A stretch of 64,000 nucleotides of DNA from Robertmurraya korlensis (lineage in GTDB: Bacteria > Bacillota > Bacilli > Bacillales > Cytobacillaceae): the NCBI RefSeq assembly GCF_023715225.1, contig NZ_JAMBNS010000018.1, forward strand, positions 1 through 64,000, written 5' to 3'. Below the pieces are notes generated by a model, which saw only the letters and a program-made list of their open reading frames with translations, did not search any database and was not told where the DNA came from. Below are positions 51,754-63,145 of this stretch, piece after piece. The translations under genes and the position numbers were made by a program. The stretch's first letter is position 1. Every line of letters starts with the position of its first letter.

Positions 51754-52227
51754 TTGGGGTTCGTCTTCTTTTTCTTTGTATCGTGGCTTGTAACAGTATT
51801 GTTTTCGGTAATGAAAAAATCACTTTCTTTTGTTGAGAATATATTTGTATATTTAATCATTTTAATCGTAAGCGTGAACTGGTCTTGGATCATATTTGAA
51901 GAGTTTAAGTTTCTTGAATTATCAAGACAACCATTGGATTATACAGCCTTTTTAATTAATCGGAGTATTAGTATCCCTTTGATCATTGTTATTACGTTAA
52001 ATGCCGTTAGATCAGCCAATGTGAATGGAAAGGCTTATTTATACGTAGGTCTATCTACGGTTATTCTTCTTGTATTAGTGAAGATAGGGAACTTTCTTAA
52101 TATTACAAAGCTAAATAATTGGAATACGATGTATGACGTTCTATATTTTCTTTCTCTTCATTTGATAGCTTACTTCTCCTTACAAATGTTTAGGAAACTT
52201 AAAAAAGAGGAGGTAACGATGTCATGA
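51754..52227 (+). CDS. Unknown membrane protein (first of a pair)
   Basis: A 157-residue hydrophobic protein with about five membrane segments (FVFFFFVSWLVTVLF, IFVYLIILIVSVNWSWIIF, PLIIVITLNAVRSA, STVILLVLVKIGNF, FLSLHLIAYFSLQMF). TTG 51754 is taken as start because AGGAGG lies six bases ahead; the frame is open from ATG 51688 but has no ribosome site there. Its stop overlaps the next start (ATGA). Pairs of this kind are common in Bacillus and have no assigned function. Confidence 0.72.
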   Translation: MGFVFFFFVSWLVTVLFSVMKKSLSFVENIFVYLIILIVSVNWSWIIFEEFKFLELSRQPLDYTAFLINRSISIPLIIVITLNAVRSANVNGKAYLYVGLSTVILLVLVKIGNFLNITKLNNWNTMYDVLYFLSLHLIAYFSLQMFRKLKKEEVTMS

Positions 52228-52739
52228 GAATGTGGAAGCAATTTGATAGCAATGAGATTTACCTTACGATTTTAATTGCTTTTTTCTTTGTTGTTTTCTT
52301 TCTTTTGTTAAGGAAAAAAATATTTAAACCACATATCACACTTTTGAGTTTGGTTTGGGGTTTTTCAGTAGGGATATTAATCGAGTTTACGATAGGTGGG
52401 GGACTTCTCGATTTTTATAGAGTTAACGATTCGAATTCTTATGAAATAATGGATTTGGTATATTTCCTTTTATTTAGTCCTTTTGGGTATTTCTTTTTCT
52501 ATTTTTATCATAGGTTTAAAATTAATAAGAAGAAGGTTATTTTTTATGTGTTTGCGTGGGCGATTGTCGGAGTGAGTGCTCATTGGCTGTTTACCCAGTT
52601 AGGGATCATCACTCTACAAAAAGGGTATCATATAGCCTTATCATTTCCTATATTTTTAGTCATACAAACATTGTCAGTTATCTTCTATGAACAAATTAAG
52701 TATAGAGAAAACATTTTCCAATCCCCTATAGGTGACTAG
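52224..52739 (+). CDS. Unknown membrane protein (second of a pair)
   Basis: A 171-residue protein with about five membrane segments. The C-terminal part AHWLFTQLGIITLQKGYHIA resembles the CBO0543-type family of spore-former membrane proteins. It is translationally coupled to the preceding gene by a four-base overlap. A hairpin terminator follows and separates it from the sigma-54 regulon. Confidence 0.72.
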   Translation: MRMWKQFDSNEIYLTILIAFFFVVFFLLLRKKIFKPHITLLSLVWGFSVGILIEFTIGGGLLDFYRVNDSNSYEIMDLVYFLLFSPFGYFFFYFYHRFKINKKKVIFYVFAWAIVGVSAHWLFTQLGIITLQKGYHIALSFPIFLVIQTLSVIFYEQIKYRENIFQSPIGD

Positions 52740-52768
52740 GTAAACGGTCATGTTAAGGGGATTTTTTG
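52720..52768 (+). terminator. Terminator of the membrane-protein pair
   Basis: AATCCCC/GGGGATT arms around a 25-base loop, followed by TTTTTTG. Confidence 0.6.
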
Positions 52769-52780
52769 TTGTGGTTTTAA

Positions 52781-52810
52781 TTATGCAGAATTGAATAGTC
52801 TATGCGGAAG
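52781..52810 (+). promoter_or_regulatory. Upstream activating repeats of the gdh promoter
   Basis: TATGCAGAA (52782-52790) and TATGCGGAA (52801-52809), direct repeats 19 bases apart. They end 50 bases before the -24 element. The same motif precedes the two other sigma-54 promoters. Confidence 0.75.
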
Positions 52811-52857
52811 TGATCGGTAATGGTAACGGGATAAAGCCATTTCATGCACTTGCTGAG

Positions 52858-52874
52858 TTGGCACGGCTCTTGCA
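52858..52874 (+). promoter_or_regulatory. Sigma-54 (SigL) promoter of glutamate dehydrogenase
   Basis: TTGGCACGGCTCTTGCA: exact TGGCAC-N5-TTGCA match, 37 bases before the start codon. Confidence 0.93.
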
Positions 52875-52910
52875 TCTCTTAAAAGTAAATTCTGAAAATG
52901 AGGTGTTATT

Positions 52911-54209
52911 ATGGCTGACTCAATGATCGAGTCGAAAAATCAAATGATCGAAAGAAAGGAAGGAATTCAAGACAATCCCTTACTAGAATTTCATTCGATC
53001 TTAAAAGAGGCGATGGATATTCTAAGATATCCTGACGAAGTGTTTGAACTTTTGAAGGAGCCATTGCGTTTTCTCGAGGTGAAAATCCCTGTTCGTATGG
53101 ATGATCACACGACCAAGATTTTTCGAGGATTTCGTGCTCAGCATAATGATGCGACAGGTCCAACAAAAGGGGGAATTCGATTTCATACAGATGTTACACC
53201 AGAAGAGGTGAAAGCCTTAGCCGGTTGGATGAGTATGAAATGTGGGATTACAGGTCTTCCATATGGAGGTGCAAAAGGGGGAATTGTATGTGATCCTCGA
53301 ACAATGAGCTTACAAGAGCTGGAGCGGTTAAGCAGAGGCTATGTGAGAGCGATTAGCCAAATCGTTGGACCAACGAAGGATATTCCAGCGCCCGACGTAT
53401 ATACGAATTCACAGATTATGGCTTGGATGCTTGATGAGTACAACTTCATTCGTGAGTTTGATAATCCGGGATTTATTACCGGAAAGCCTGTTGCTTTAGG
53501 AGGCTCAAAAGGACGAGAAACGGCAACCTCAAAAGGATTACTATATACGCTCCAAAAGGTGTTAGAAGTTAAGAATCTTCCTATAAAAGATTTAAAGATT
53601 ATCATACAGGGCTTTGGAAATGTAGGAAGTCATTTGGCATTGTACTTGTATGAGTTAGGAGCGAAGATCGTCGGGATCTCCGATGTGCTTGGGGGCATCT
53701 ATGATGAAAAGGGCTTAGACATCCCGTATTTAATGGATAGTCGAGATTCCTTTGGTGTAGTAACGAATCTATTTAAGAACACGATCTCGAATCAAGAATT
53801 ACTAGAAAAAGAGTGTGACGTCCTTGTTCCGGCGGCACTTGGTGGTCAGATTACGATACGTAATGCTGAAAAGGTAAAATGTCAAATTGTCCTTGAAGCA
53901 GCGAATGGTCCGACCACCAAGGAGGCGATAAACATACTTGAGGAAAAGGATATCCTCGTTGTGCCGGACATATTAGCAAATTCAGGTGGAGTCATAGTCT
54001 CTTATTTTGAATGGTGCCAAAACAATCAAGGATATTATTGGTCAGAGCGGGAGGTCGATGAAAAATTAAAAGAAAAAATGGAAACCAGCTTTGATCAAAT
54101 CCTCCAAGTGAGTAAAAAGTATCGCGCAAACTTAAAGGTAGCTGCTTATATCGTGGGGATCCAGGCTTTAGCAGAAACATCACAGCTTCGTGGCTGGATC
54201 AAAATATGA
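52911..54209 (+). CDS. Catabolic glutamate dehydrogenase (RocG/GudB type)
   Basis: A 432-residue NAD-type hexameric glutamate dehydrogenase. The active-site segment is GGAKGGIVCDP with the catalytic Lys, preceded by GPTKGGIRFH; substrate Asp is in KDIPAPDVYTNSQIMAWM. The Rossmann motif is IQGFGNVGSHLA. The C-terminus ends RGWIKI, close to B. subtilis RocG and GudB. It turns glutamate into 2-oxoglutarate and ammonia. Its sigma-54 promoter and activator repeats match those of the putrescine/GABA genes. It can therefore recycle the glutamate made by the two aminotransferases. First gene of a three-gene operon. Confidence 0.94.
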   Translation: MADSMIESKNQMIERKEGIQDNPLLEFHSILKEAMDILRYPDEVFELLKEPLRFLEVKIPVRMDDHTTKIFRGFRAQHNDATGPTKGGIRFHTDVTPEEVKALAGWMSMKCGITGLPYGGAKGGIVCDPRTMSLQELERLSRGYVRAISQIVGPTKDIPAPDVYTNSQIMAWMLDEYNFIREFDNPGFITGKPVALGGSKGRETATSKGLLYTLQKVLEVKNLPIKDLKIIIQGFGNVGSHLALYLYELGAKIVGISDVLGGIYDEKGLDIPYLMDSRDSFGVVTNLFKNTISNQELLEKECDVLVPAALGGQITIRNAEKVKCQIVLEAANGPTTKEAINILEEKDILVVPDILANSGGVIVSYFEWCQNNQGYYWSEREVDEKLKEKMETSFDQILQVSKKYRANLKVAAYIVGIQALAETSQLRGWIKI

Positions 54210-54224
54210 GAGGAGTTGATTGAA

Positions 54225-54512
54225 ATGGTTGAGGTGTTATTAGAAGAAAGAGAAACGCAACCCATCCATTATTATTGCTTATCGATTGGATCGCATCGTT
54301 ATGATTTTACGATTGTTTATTCAGATCAGTTTTTTGATAAAGCAATGGTCGTTTCTATGCAAGCGGGGAAGTGGGCGTTAATGTGCCAAGAGGATATTGA
54401 GAATGAAGAGTTTTGGGCTGAACGATTAGGAATTTTTGATGTGGATATCGAGGATTGTAAGGTGTTTTTTCAGATGGTACTTTGCCACAAAAGAGTGTCT
54501 GATCAATATTAA
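54225..54512 (+). CDS. DUF3055/SAV0927-like small protein
   Basis: A 95-residue soluble protein. HRYDFTIVYSDQFFDKAMVV and the following GKWALMCQEDIENEEFW fit the pattern of the DUF3055 (SAV0927) family of Firmicutes, whose role is unknown. ATG 54225 is ten bases after GAGGAG; TTG 54216 would sit on that site. It lies 15 bases after the glutamate dehydrogenase gene in the sigma-54 operon, so a link to polyamine or amino-acid catabolism is possible. Family assignment is from memory of the pattern only. Confidence 0.7.
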   Translation: MVEVLLEERETQPIHYYCLSIGSHRYDFTIVYSDQFFDKAMVVSMQAGKWALMCQEDIENEEFWAERLGIFDVDIEDCKVFFQMVLCHKRVSDQY

Positions 54513-54528
54513 TCTAGGAGTGAGAGGC

Positions 54529-54777
54529 ATGAATCACGATTTTGTTGTAAGTGCTGTTAGTGGGAAGGTAGAGGAAGTAGCGATTGAGGTTCATTCAAGA
54601 ATTTATGAATGGGAAAAATTATTTACTATTCGAATGGAAAATGGACATCTGGAAACAGTGAGCGTAGGCCTTAGTGGAGAAGTTGTTTCAATAGAAGTAA
54701 AAACAGGTGACTGCATTATTCCTGGCATGGTCCTTGCTTTTATAAAAGATGATTTGATTCCAACAGGTAGTGATTGA
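54529..54777 (+). CDS. Lipoyl/biotinyl-like domain protein without the acceptor lysine
   Basis: An 82-residue protein shaped like a free-standing biotinyl/lipoyl domain: two quasi-repeats, VVSAVSGKVEEVAIEVHSRI and VGLSGEVVSIEVKTGDCIIP, the second ending PGMVLAFI as in BCCP (usual PGQVLA-). At the hairpin where carriers have EAMKM or DK-type lysine, this protein has MENGHLETVSVG with no Lys. It is therefore unlikely to be modified in the normal way. It might be a scaffold or a decayed carrier. ATG 54529 follows AGGAGTGAGAGG. Last gene of the glutamate dehydrogenase operon. Confidence 0.72.
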   Translation: MNHDFVVSAVSGKVEEVAIEVHSRIYEWEKLFTIRMENGHLETVSVGLSGEVVSIEVKTGDCIIPGMVLAFIKDDLIPTGSD

Positions 54778-54784
54778 GGTGTGC

Positions 54785-54810
54785 GGAGATGGTTAATCCA
54801 TCTCCCTTTT
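54785..54810 (+). terminator. Terminator of the gdh operon
   Basis: Perfect 8-bp stem GGAGATGG/CCATCTCC with a five-base loop and CTTTT. Confidence 0.82.
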
Positions 54811-54887
54811 CGTACTTATTTGAAAATTTGAAAATTAATATTTTTGCAGTATATAATTGAAAGAAAAGGACAGAAGGAGGGGGACGT

Positions 54888-57017
54888 TTGTTTACTTTAG
54901 AAAAAGATAAAATAAGACCCATCATCTCCATTGATTTGAATGATCATGAAGAACATTGGGTTGCATGTCTTAAACAGCACAATGAGCCCATTCTTTTTCT
55001 TAGAAAAGATGAGGAGATACTCTCCTATATTCAAATGAAAGATGTGCCTCTTAGCGAAACGATCAATCTAGCAAACATTTTTCAAGCAAAAGCAGTTCCC
55101 ATGGCCAATGTGTCGAAGTTAAATAATACAATTTCTGTTCCTGCTCTTTTTCAAATTATCGGCGAACCATTTGCCCTTGTAATCGATGATCAAGGGGAGC
55201 CATCGGGTTATATCAAACGCGAGGATGTCCTTGCGCTATTATTCAAGCAAGAATCGCATGGAAGTGTCGATTTGCTAAAGGTCATTTTAACCTCTATTCC
55301 AATGGGAATTTTCGTTGTTGATCGTGAAAAGAAGATTATTAATTTTAATGAGTCAGGCCTACGAATGACGAAGCTAACTTCAGAGGAGGTTTCCGGAAAG
55401 CCAGCTGACTCCATTTTTCATGGGGAACATATTCACCAAGTGTTTGCATCTGGTCAAACCATATTAAATCAAATTCAGATCACTGATACCATGGGTGTTC
55501 TAGTGGATTATAGTCCGATTTTCGACTTTCATAATGAAGTAGAAGGAATTATTATTATCGTTCAAGATTTGCCAATGGTTGAGGATATGGCCATGGAGAT
55601 TGAACATATCAAGAATCTAAATAAAGATTTAAATGCCATTTTATCAACGATTTATGACGAAATTTTAGTAGTGAATCATAAAGGAGAGCTGCTTCGATAT
55701 AGTGAAACGTTTCTTTCTGATTTTTGGGGAGTGGAGTTAAAGGAACTAACTGGGAAGAACCTTTTGGAGCTTGAAGGTGAAGGTCTATTCACACCGTCTG
55801 TTACTCGGTTAGTATTGGAACAGAAGAAAAAGGTTTCGATTGTTCAGGAAACAAAGAGAAATAAGCGGATTCTAGCGGTAGGTAACCCGATTTTTGATGA
55901 AAAAGGAAATATTGACCGAATCATTATTGCTTCAAGGGATATTACAGAAACAACCAAGTTAAAATCTGAATTACGTGAAGTGAAGAAGCAATCGGACCAA
56001 TATAAGCAGGAGCTTGAGAGGATTAAAAGTAAGGATCGCTTCTTTAACCGACTCATTTATTGTAGTCCAAAAATGGAACAAATTATGGAGCATGTGACGA
56101 AGATTTCTCATTTTTCCTCCACGGTTTTAATTACGGGGGAATCAGGTGTAGGGAAGGAGTTAATTGCACAGGCCATTCATCAGAGTGGAAGCCGTGCAAA
56201 CCAACCATTTCTAAAGCTTAATTGTGGGGCGATACCTGAAAATCTCTTAGAAAGCGAATTGTTTGGGTACAGCAAAGGGTCGTTTACAGGCGCTGATAAA
56301 AATGGAAAAGAAGGTTACTTTCAAAAAGCTGACAAAGGAATTTTGTTTTTAGATGAAATTGGAGAAATGCCTGTTAGTCTCCAAGTGAAATTGTTACGTG
56401 TTCTGCAGGAACAAGAAGTTGTTCCAATTGGAAGTACGACTCCGATACCGATCAATATACAAATTGTCGCAGCGACAAACAAAAAGCTAGAAAAAATGGT
56501 TCAAGAAGGAACCTTTCGTGAGGACTTATATTATCGTTTGAATGTTATTCCTATTCATGTTCCACCTTTACGAGAACGCCCAAAAGATATACCACTGTTA
56601 GCTTATCATTTTCTTCAAAGACTGAATGAAAAATACAATAAAAACTACCATTTTACTCCGGATGCATTGAATTTACTTGAGGTGTACTCATGGCCAGGAA
56701 ATATTCGTGAGCTTCAAAATATGATTGAACGATTAGCGGTGTCGGCTGATCACCCAGCTCTGGATGCTGATTTTGTGAATCAATTTTTATCCTTTACTAG
56801 TAATTTTAATAAAGAGAAACCAGTATTCACGAATGTCATGCCGCTTCAGGAAGCACAAGACTATATTGAGGAGCAATTAATCCTGCTGGCGATGAAGCAA
56901 TATAAAACCACAACAAAAGCAGCAAAAGCACTCGGCATCAGCCAGTCCTCCGTTAGTAGAAAGTATCAAAAAATCATGAATGATAGACAAGCCAAATATG
57001 GAGAAGTCTCCTTTTAA
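54888..57017 (+). CDS. Sigma-54-dependent activator with CBS-like, PAS and AAA+ domains
   Basis: A 709-residue enhancer-binding protein. An N-terminal CBS-like region (about 1-125) is followed by two PAS domains (about 130-245 and 250-370). The AAA+ domain has Walker A GESGVGKE, sigma-54 contact loop GSFTGA (variant of GAFTGA), Walker B ILFLDEIGE and arginine-finger region FREDLYYRLNVI. A C-terminal helix-turn-helix is TTKAAKALGISQSSVSRKYQ. The start is TTG at 54888 after AGGAGGGGG. It lies in the middle of three gene groups with sigma-54 promoters and TATGCARAA repeats, and is the obvious activator of all three. The signal is likely putrescine, GABA or a derivative (inference). Confidence 0.93.
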   Translation: MFTLEKDKIRPIISIDLNDHEEHWVACLKQHNEPILFLRKDEEILSYIQMKDVPLSETINLANIFQAKAVPMANVSKLNNTISVPALFQIIGEPFALVIDDQGEPSGYIKREDVLALLFKQESHGSVDLLKVILTSIPMGIFVVDREKKIINFNESGLRMTKLTSEEVSGKPADSIFHGEHIHQVFASGQTILNQIQITDTMGVLVDYSPIFDFHNEVEGIIIIVQDLPMVEDMAMEIEHIKNLNKDLNAILSTIYDEILVVNHKGELLRYSETFLSDFWGVELKELTGKNLLELEGEGLFTPSVTRLVLEQKKKVSIVQETKRNKRILAVGNPIFDEKGNIDRIIIASRDITETTKLKSELREVKKQSDQYKQELERIKSKDRFFNRLIYCSPKMEQIMEHVTKISHFSSTVLITGESGVGKELIAQAIHQSGSRANQPFLKLNCGAIPENLLESELFGYSKGSFTGADKNGKEGYFQKADKGILFLDEIGEMPVSLQVKLLRVLQEQEVVPIGSTTPIPINIQIVAATNKKLEKMVQEGTFREDLYYRLNVIPIHVPPLRERPKDIPLLAYHFLQRLNEKYNKNYHFTPDALNLLEVYSWPGNIRELQNMIERLAVSADHPALDADFVNQFLSFTSNFNKEKPVFTNVMPLQEAQDYIEEQLILLAMKQYKTTTKAAKALGISQSSVSRKYQKIMNDRQAKYGEVSF

Positions 57018-57022
57018 ATAGG

Positions 57023-57053
57023 ATGGTGCAGACAAATGTCTGTGCCATTTTTG
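57023..57053 (+). terminator. Terminator of the activator gene
   Basis: Stem ATGGTGCAGACA/GTCTGTGCCAT with a short loop and TTTTT. Confidence 0.85.
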
Positions 57054-57068
57054 ATGTAGAAAAGGAAG

Positions 57069-57108
57069 TTATGCAAAATTAACTAGGGTTATGCAAAACT
57101 GCATAACT
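57069..57108 (+). promoter_or_regulatory. Upstream activating repeats of the aldehyde dehydrogenase promoter
   Basis: TATGCAAAA at 57070-57078 and 57090-57098 (20 bases apart) plus an inverted half site GCATAAC at 57101-57107. The last two form TTATGCA-N4-TGCATAA. They end about 38 bases before the -24 element. Confidence 0.78.
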
Positions 57109-57144
57109 TTTTTTATGGGGTCCTTGCAAATAAAGAAATAAGGG

Positions 57145-57161
57145 TTGGCACGATTCTTGCA
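57145..57161 (+). promoter_or_regulatory. Sigma-54 (SigL) promoter of the polyamine/GABA operon
   Basis: TTGGCACGATTCTTGCA: exact TGGCAC-N5-TTGCA match, 29 bases before the start codon. Confidence 0.93.
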
Positions 57162-57190
57162 TTACTTATAAAAAAGGAGGATTGATTAAC

Positions 57191-60054
<2,864 letters not shown>

Positions 60055-60066
60055 AAAATATAGACG

Positions 60067-60098
60067 TGGAAAAGGAGGGGAGCCTCCTTTTTCCATTA
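60067..60098 (+). terminator. Stem-loop between patA and gabT
   Basis: TGGAAAAGGAGG/CCTCCTTTTTCCA (one bulge) with a four-base loop, but no T run beyond the arm. Likely a processing or partial termination site inside the operon. Confidence 0.5.
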
Positions 60099-60115
60099 AG
60101 GAAGGTGTCGGATTT

Positions 60116-61465
60116 ATGAAACAGTTTGTTCAAATAAAAACGTCCATCCCTGGACCACGATCAAAGGAGTTATTAGATAGAAGGAAAAAAGTCGTTCCCC
60201 AAGGAATTAGTAACAATTGTGCTGCATTTGTTCATAAGGCAGAGGGAGCTTTGGTGGAGGATATGGATGGCAATACATTTATCGACTTTGCTGGTGCTAT
60301 AGGAACGATCAATGTTGGCCATTCCCACCCGAAGGTTGTTCAGGCAATAAAGGACCAGGCGGAGCATTTTGTTCATACGGGATTTAATGTCATGATGTAT
60401 GAATCTTATATCAAGTTGGCGGAAAGATTAACAAACCTCGCTCCAGGCCATTTTCCAAAACAAGCGGCCTTTTTTAACAGTGGAGCAGAAGCTGTTGAAA
60501 ATGCAGTGAAGATTGCTAGAAAATATACGAAAAGACAAGGAATTGTGTCGTTTACGAGAGGATTTCATGGACGAACGTTAATGACGATGACGATGACAAG
60601 CAAAGTGAAGCCTTATAAATACGGATTTGGACCATTTGCTCCTGAGGTATATAAAGCTCCTTATCCATATGAATATCGGAAGCCAAATGGAATGAGTGAA
60701 AAACAGTATACTGAATATATCATCCAGCAGTTTGAGCAATTCCTTCTTGCGGAGGTTGCTCCAGAAACGATTGCGGCAGTAGTCATGGAGCCGGTGCAAG
60801 GAGAAGGAGGATTTATCGTTCCTAATCGGGAATTTGTGCAACGTGTATATACTATTTGTAAAGAACACGGAATATTATTTATTGCAGATGAAATTCAAAC
60901 CGGATTTGGCCGAACGGGTCGTTATTTTGCAATCGAACATTTTGGGGTAGAGCCAGATCTTTTAACAGTCTCAAAGTCTATGGCTGCTGGTGTTCCAATC
61001 AGTGGAGTGATTGGTCGAGAAGAAATTATGAATGTAAGCCAACCAGGAGAAATTGGTGGAACGTATGCGGGGAGTCCATTAGGGTGCCAAGCTGCTCTAG
61101 CTGTTCTAGATATTATGGAAGAAGAGCAATTGAATGCAAGAGCGGAATACATTGGTAGAACAGTAATGAACAAGTTTCAACAATGGTCCGATCGATTTGA
61201 ACAAGTGGATGGCATACGTGGGTTAGGTGCGATGTGTGCGTTTGAAATTGTTAAGGATAAGACTTCTAAACAGCCAGATAAAGAACTAGTTGGTAGTATT
61301 ATTCGAGAGGCCACCAATAGAGGGTTGCTGTTACTTAGCGCAGGAATATATGGGAATGTGATAAGACTATTAATGCCTTTAACGATTTCAGATGATCAGC
61401 TTCAAGAAGGATTAGTGATCTTAGAAGAATCCTTAGAAGCGGTATTATCTCCCCAATATATATAA
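60116..61465 (+). CDS. gabT: 4-aminobutyrate aminotransferase
   Basis: A 449-residue class III PLP aminotransferase of the GabT group. Landmarks are NVGHSHPKVVQAIKDQ, FFNSGAEAVENAVKIAR, FTRGFHGRTLMTMTMTSKV, EPVQGEGGFIVPN, ADEIQTGFGRTGR and PLP Lys in LLTVSKSMAAGVPISG. It turns GABA plus 2-oxoglutarate into succinate semialdehyde and glutamate. Adjacent genes supply GABA and remove the semialdehyde. Start ATG 60116 behind AAGGAAGG; 16 bases separate it from gabD. Confidence 0.94.
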   Translation: MKQFVQIKTSIPGPRSKELLDRRKKVVPQGISNNCAAFVHKAEGALVEDMDGNTFIDFAGAIGTINVGHSHPKVVQAIKDQAEHFVHTGFNVMMYESYIKLAERLTNLAPGHFPKQAAFFNSGAEAVENAVKIARKYTKRQGIVSFTRGFHGRTLMTMTMTSKVKPYKYGFGPFAPEVYKAPYPYEYRKPNGMSEKQYTEYIIQQFEQFLLAEVAPETIAAVVMEPVQGEGGFIVPNREFVQRVYTICKEHGILFIADEIQTGFGRTGRYFAIEHFGVEPDLLTVSKSMAAGVPISGVIGREEIMNVSQPGEIGGTYAGSPLGCQAALAVLDIMEEEQLNARAEYIGRTVMNKFQQWSDRFEQVDGIRGLGAMCAFEIVKDKTSKQPDKELVGSIIREATNRGLLLLSAGIYGNVIRLLMPLTISDDQLQEGLVILEESLEAVLSPQYI

Positions 61466-61480
61466 AGAGAGGGTCAGCCA

Positions 61481-62944
61481 ATGAGTTCGAATATCGCTTT
61501 TCAAAAAAAGCAGTTATACAAAATGTATATTAATGGTCAATGGATCGGTGACGAGTGCGAGACTTTTATCAATGTGATGAACCCTGCAATCAATGAAGTG
61601 ATTGGGATGATTCCGAATGGAGGGACCTTGGAAGCAAAGGCAGCGGTAGACGCAGCCCATATAGCATTTAAAACCTGGTCCAAAAAAACGGCAGACGAAC
61701 GCAGTCAGTTGCTCATGAAATGGTTCCACCTTATTGATGAGCATAAAGTGGAAATTGGTACAGTGATGACGATGGAGCAAGGAAAGCCTGTCTATGAGGC
61801 AATCGGTGAAGTGAATTATGCCAATAGTTTTCTCTCTTGGTATGCAGAAGAAGGAAAGAGAATCTATGGAGAAACGATTCCGGCTACACATCCAAATAAG
61901 CGTATTTTAATTAGAAAAGAACCGGTTGGGGTTGTTGCAGCGATTACTCCATGGAATTTTCCAGCGGCCATGATTACGAGAAAGGTAGCTCCTGCTCTAG
62001 CTGCTGGCTGTACGGTGGTAGTGAAACCAGCTCAGCAAACGCCTCTAACTGCTCTGAAACTAGCAGAGTTAGCGGAAAAAGCAGGCATTCCAGCTGGAGT
62101 ATTTAACGTAGTAACCGGAAAATCAAAAGAAATTGGTGATGCTTGGTTAAAGGATTCGCGCGTTCGTAAACTTACCTTTACGGGTTCCACTGAAGTTGGA
62201 AAGGTACTAATGAGAGGTGCTGCGGATACGGTGAAAAAGATATCGTTAGAATTAGGCGGTAATGCACCTTTTATCGTTATGGACGATGCAGACTTAGAGA
62301 AAGCAGCCAAGGGATTATTGGCCTCGAAGTTTCGTAATGCCGGACAAACATGTATTTGTACGAACCGTATTTACGTACAGGAAAGCATCCTCGAGCCATT
62401 TGTTGAGCTATTTAAAAATGAATTAAGCAAGCTCAAAATCGGTAACGGTATGGAAGAAGGAATTGATATTGGACCGCTTATTGACCAACCAGCTGTAAAT
62501 AAAGTGAATGAAATCCTTGATGATGCGATTCATAAAGGCGGAAAGATTGTATATCAAGGAGATAAGATAGAGGGAGAAGAAGGGTTTTTCTTTCCGCCTA
62601 CAATTCTTACAAATGTAAATGATCAAATGATGTGTGTGGAAGAAGAAATTTTTGGACCGCTAGCCGCGATTGCTTCTTTTCAAACTGAAGAAGATGTGAT
62701 TGCGAGAGCTAATAATACCGTTTATGGCTTAGCTGCTTATGTGTTTACTGAAAATTTAAGCCGTGCCTTCCGAATAAGTGAAGAACTTGAATACGGAATT
62801 ATTGGCTTAAATGATGGCCTTCCATCAACGGCACAAGCGCCTTTTGGAGGATATAAAGAAAGTGGTTTAGGTCGAGAAGGGGGACATCACGGACTAGAAG
62901 AGTTTCTAGAAGTTAAATATATTTCGATTGGACTAAATATATAA
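61481..62944 (+). CDS. gabD: Succinate-semialdehyde dehydrogenase
   Basis: A 487-residue aldehyde dehydrogenase of the GabD class. The catalytic loop is GQTCICTNRIYV with a second Cys two residues after the nucleophile, the redox-switch arrangement of SSADH. Catalytic Glu is in LELGGNAPF, and FTGSTEVGKVLM and MTMEQGKP are family marks. It oxidises succinate semialdehyde to succinate, which enters the TCA cycle. Last enzyme of the operon; a terminator follows. ATG 61481 follows AGAGAGGG. Confidence 0.94.
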   Translation: MSSNIAFQKKQLYKMYINGQWIGDECETFINVMNPAINEVIGMIPNGGTLEAKAAVDAAHIAFKTWSKKTADERSQLLMKWFHLIDEHKVEIGTVMTMEQGKPVYEAIGEVNYANSFLSWYAEEGKRIYGETIPATHPNKRILIRKEPVGVVAAITPWNFPAAMITRKVAPALAAGCTVVVKPAQQTPLTALKLAELAEKAGIPAGVFNVVTGKSKEIGDAWLKDSRVRKLTFTGSTEVGKVLMRGAADTVKKISLELGGNAPFIVMDDADLEKAAKGLLASKFRNAGQTCICTNRIYVQESILEPFVELFKNELSKLKIGNGMEEGIDIGPLIDQPAVNKVNEILDDAIHKGGKIVYQGDKIEGEEGFFFPPTILTNVNDQMMCVEEEIFGPLAAIASFQTEEDVIARANNTVYGLAAYVFTENLSRAFRISEELEYGIIGLNDGLPSTAQAPFGGYKESGLGREGGHHGLEEFLEVKYISIGLNI

Positions 62945-62949
62945 AGAAA

Positions 62950-62983
62950 GAACCTGGTTCCTATTTGGAAACCAGGTTTTTTC
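62950..62983 (+). terminator. Terminator of the polyamine/GABA operon
   Basis: Stem AACCTGGTTCC/GGAAACCAGGTT (one bulge) and a T run. Confidence 0.85.
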
Positions 62984-63027
62984 ATGCAGAAATGGATATT
63001 ATGCAAAATTGAATGGATTATGCAGAA
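62983..63027 (+). promoter_or_regulatory. Upstream activating repeats of the nhaC-like promoter
   Basis: TATGCAAAA (63000-63008) and TATGCAGAA (63019-63027), 19 bases apart, and a weaker CATGCAGAA at 62983-62991. The last copy ends 62 bases before the -24 element. Confidence 0.75.
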
Positions 63028-63088
63028 CTGATTTCTTAGCAGGCAGGAAAAAGTAATTGGATTACAGAAAATTAAGAATATTAAATCT

Positions 63089-63104
63089 GGCACGAAATTT
63101 GCAA
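63089..63104 (+). promoter_or_regulatory. Sigma-54 (SigL) promoter of the nhaC-like gene
   Basis: TGGCACGAAATTTGCA: exact TGGCAC-N5-TTGCA match, 41 bases before the start codon. Confidence 0.92.
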
Positions 63105-63145
63105 TAAGAAAATAGAATCTATTTTTTATTGAAAGAGGGATGATA

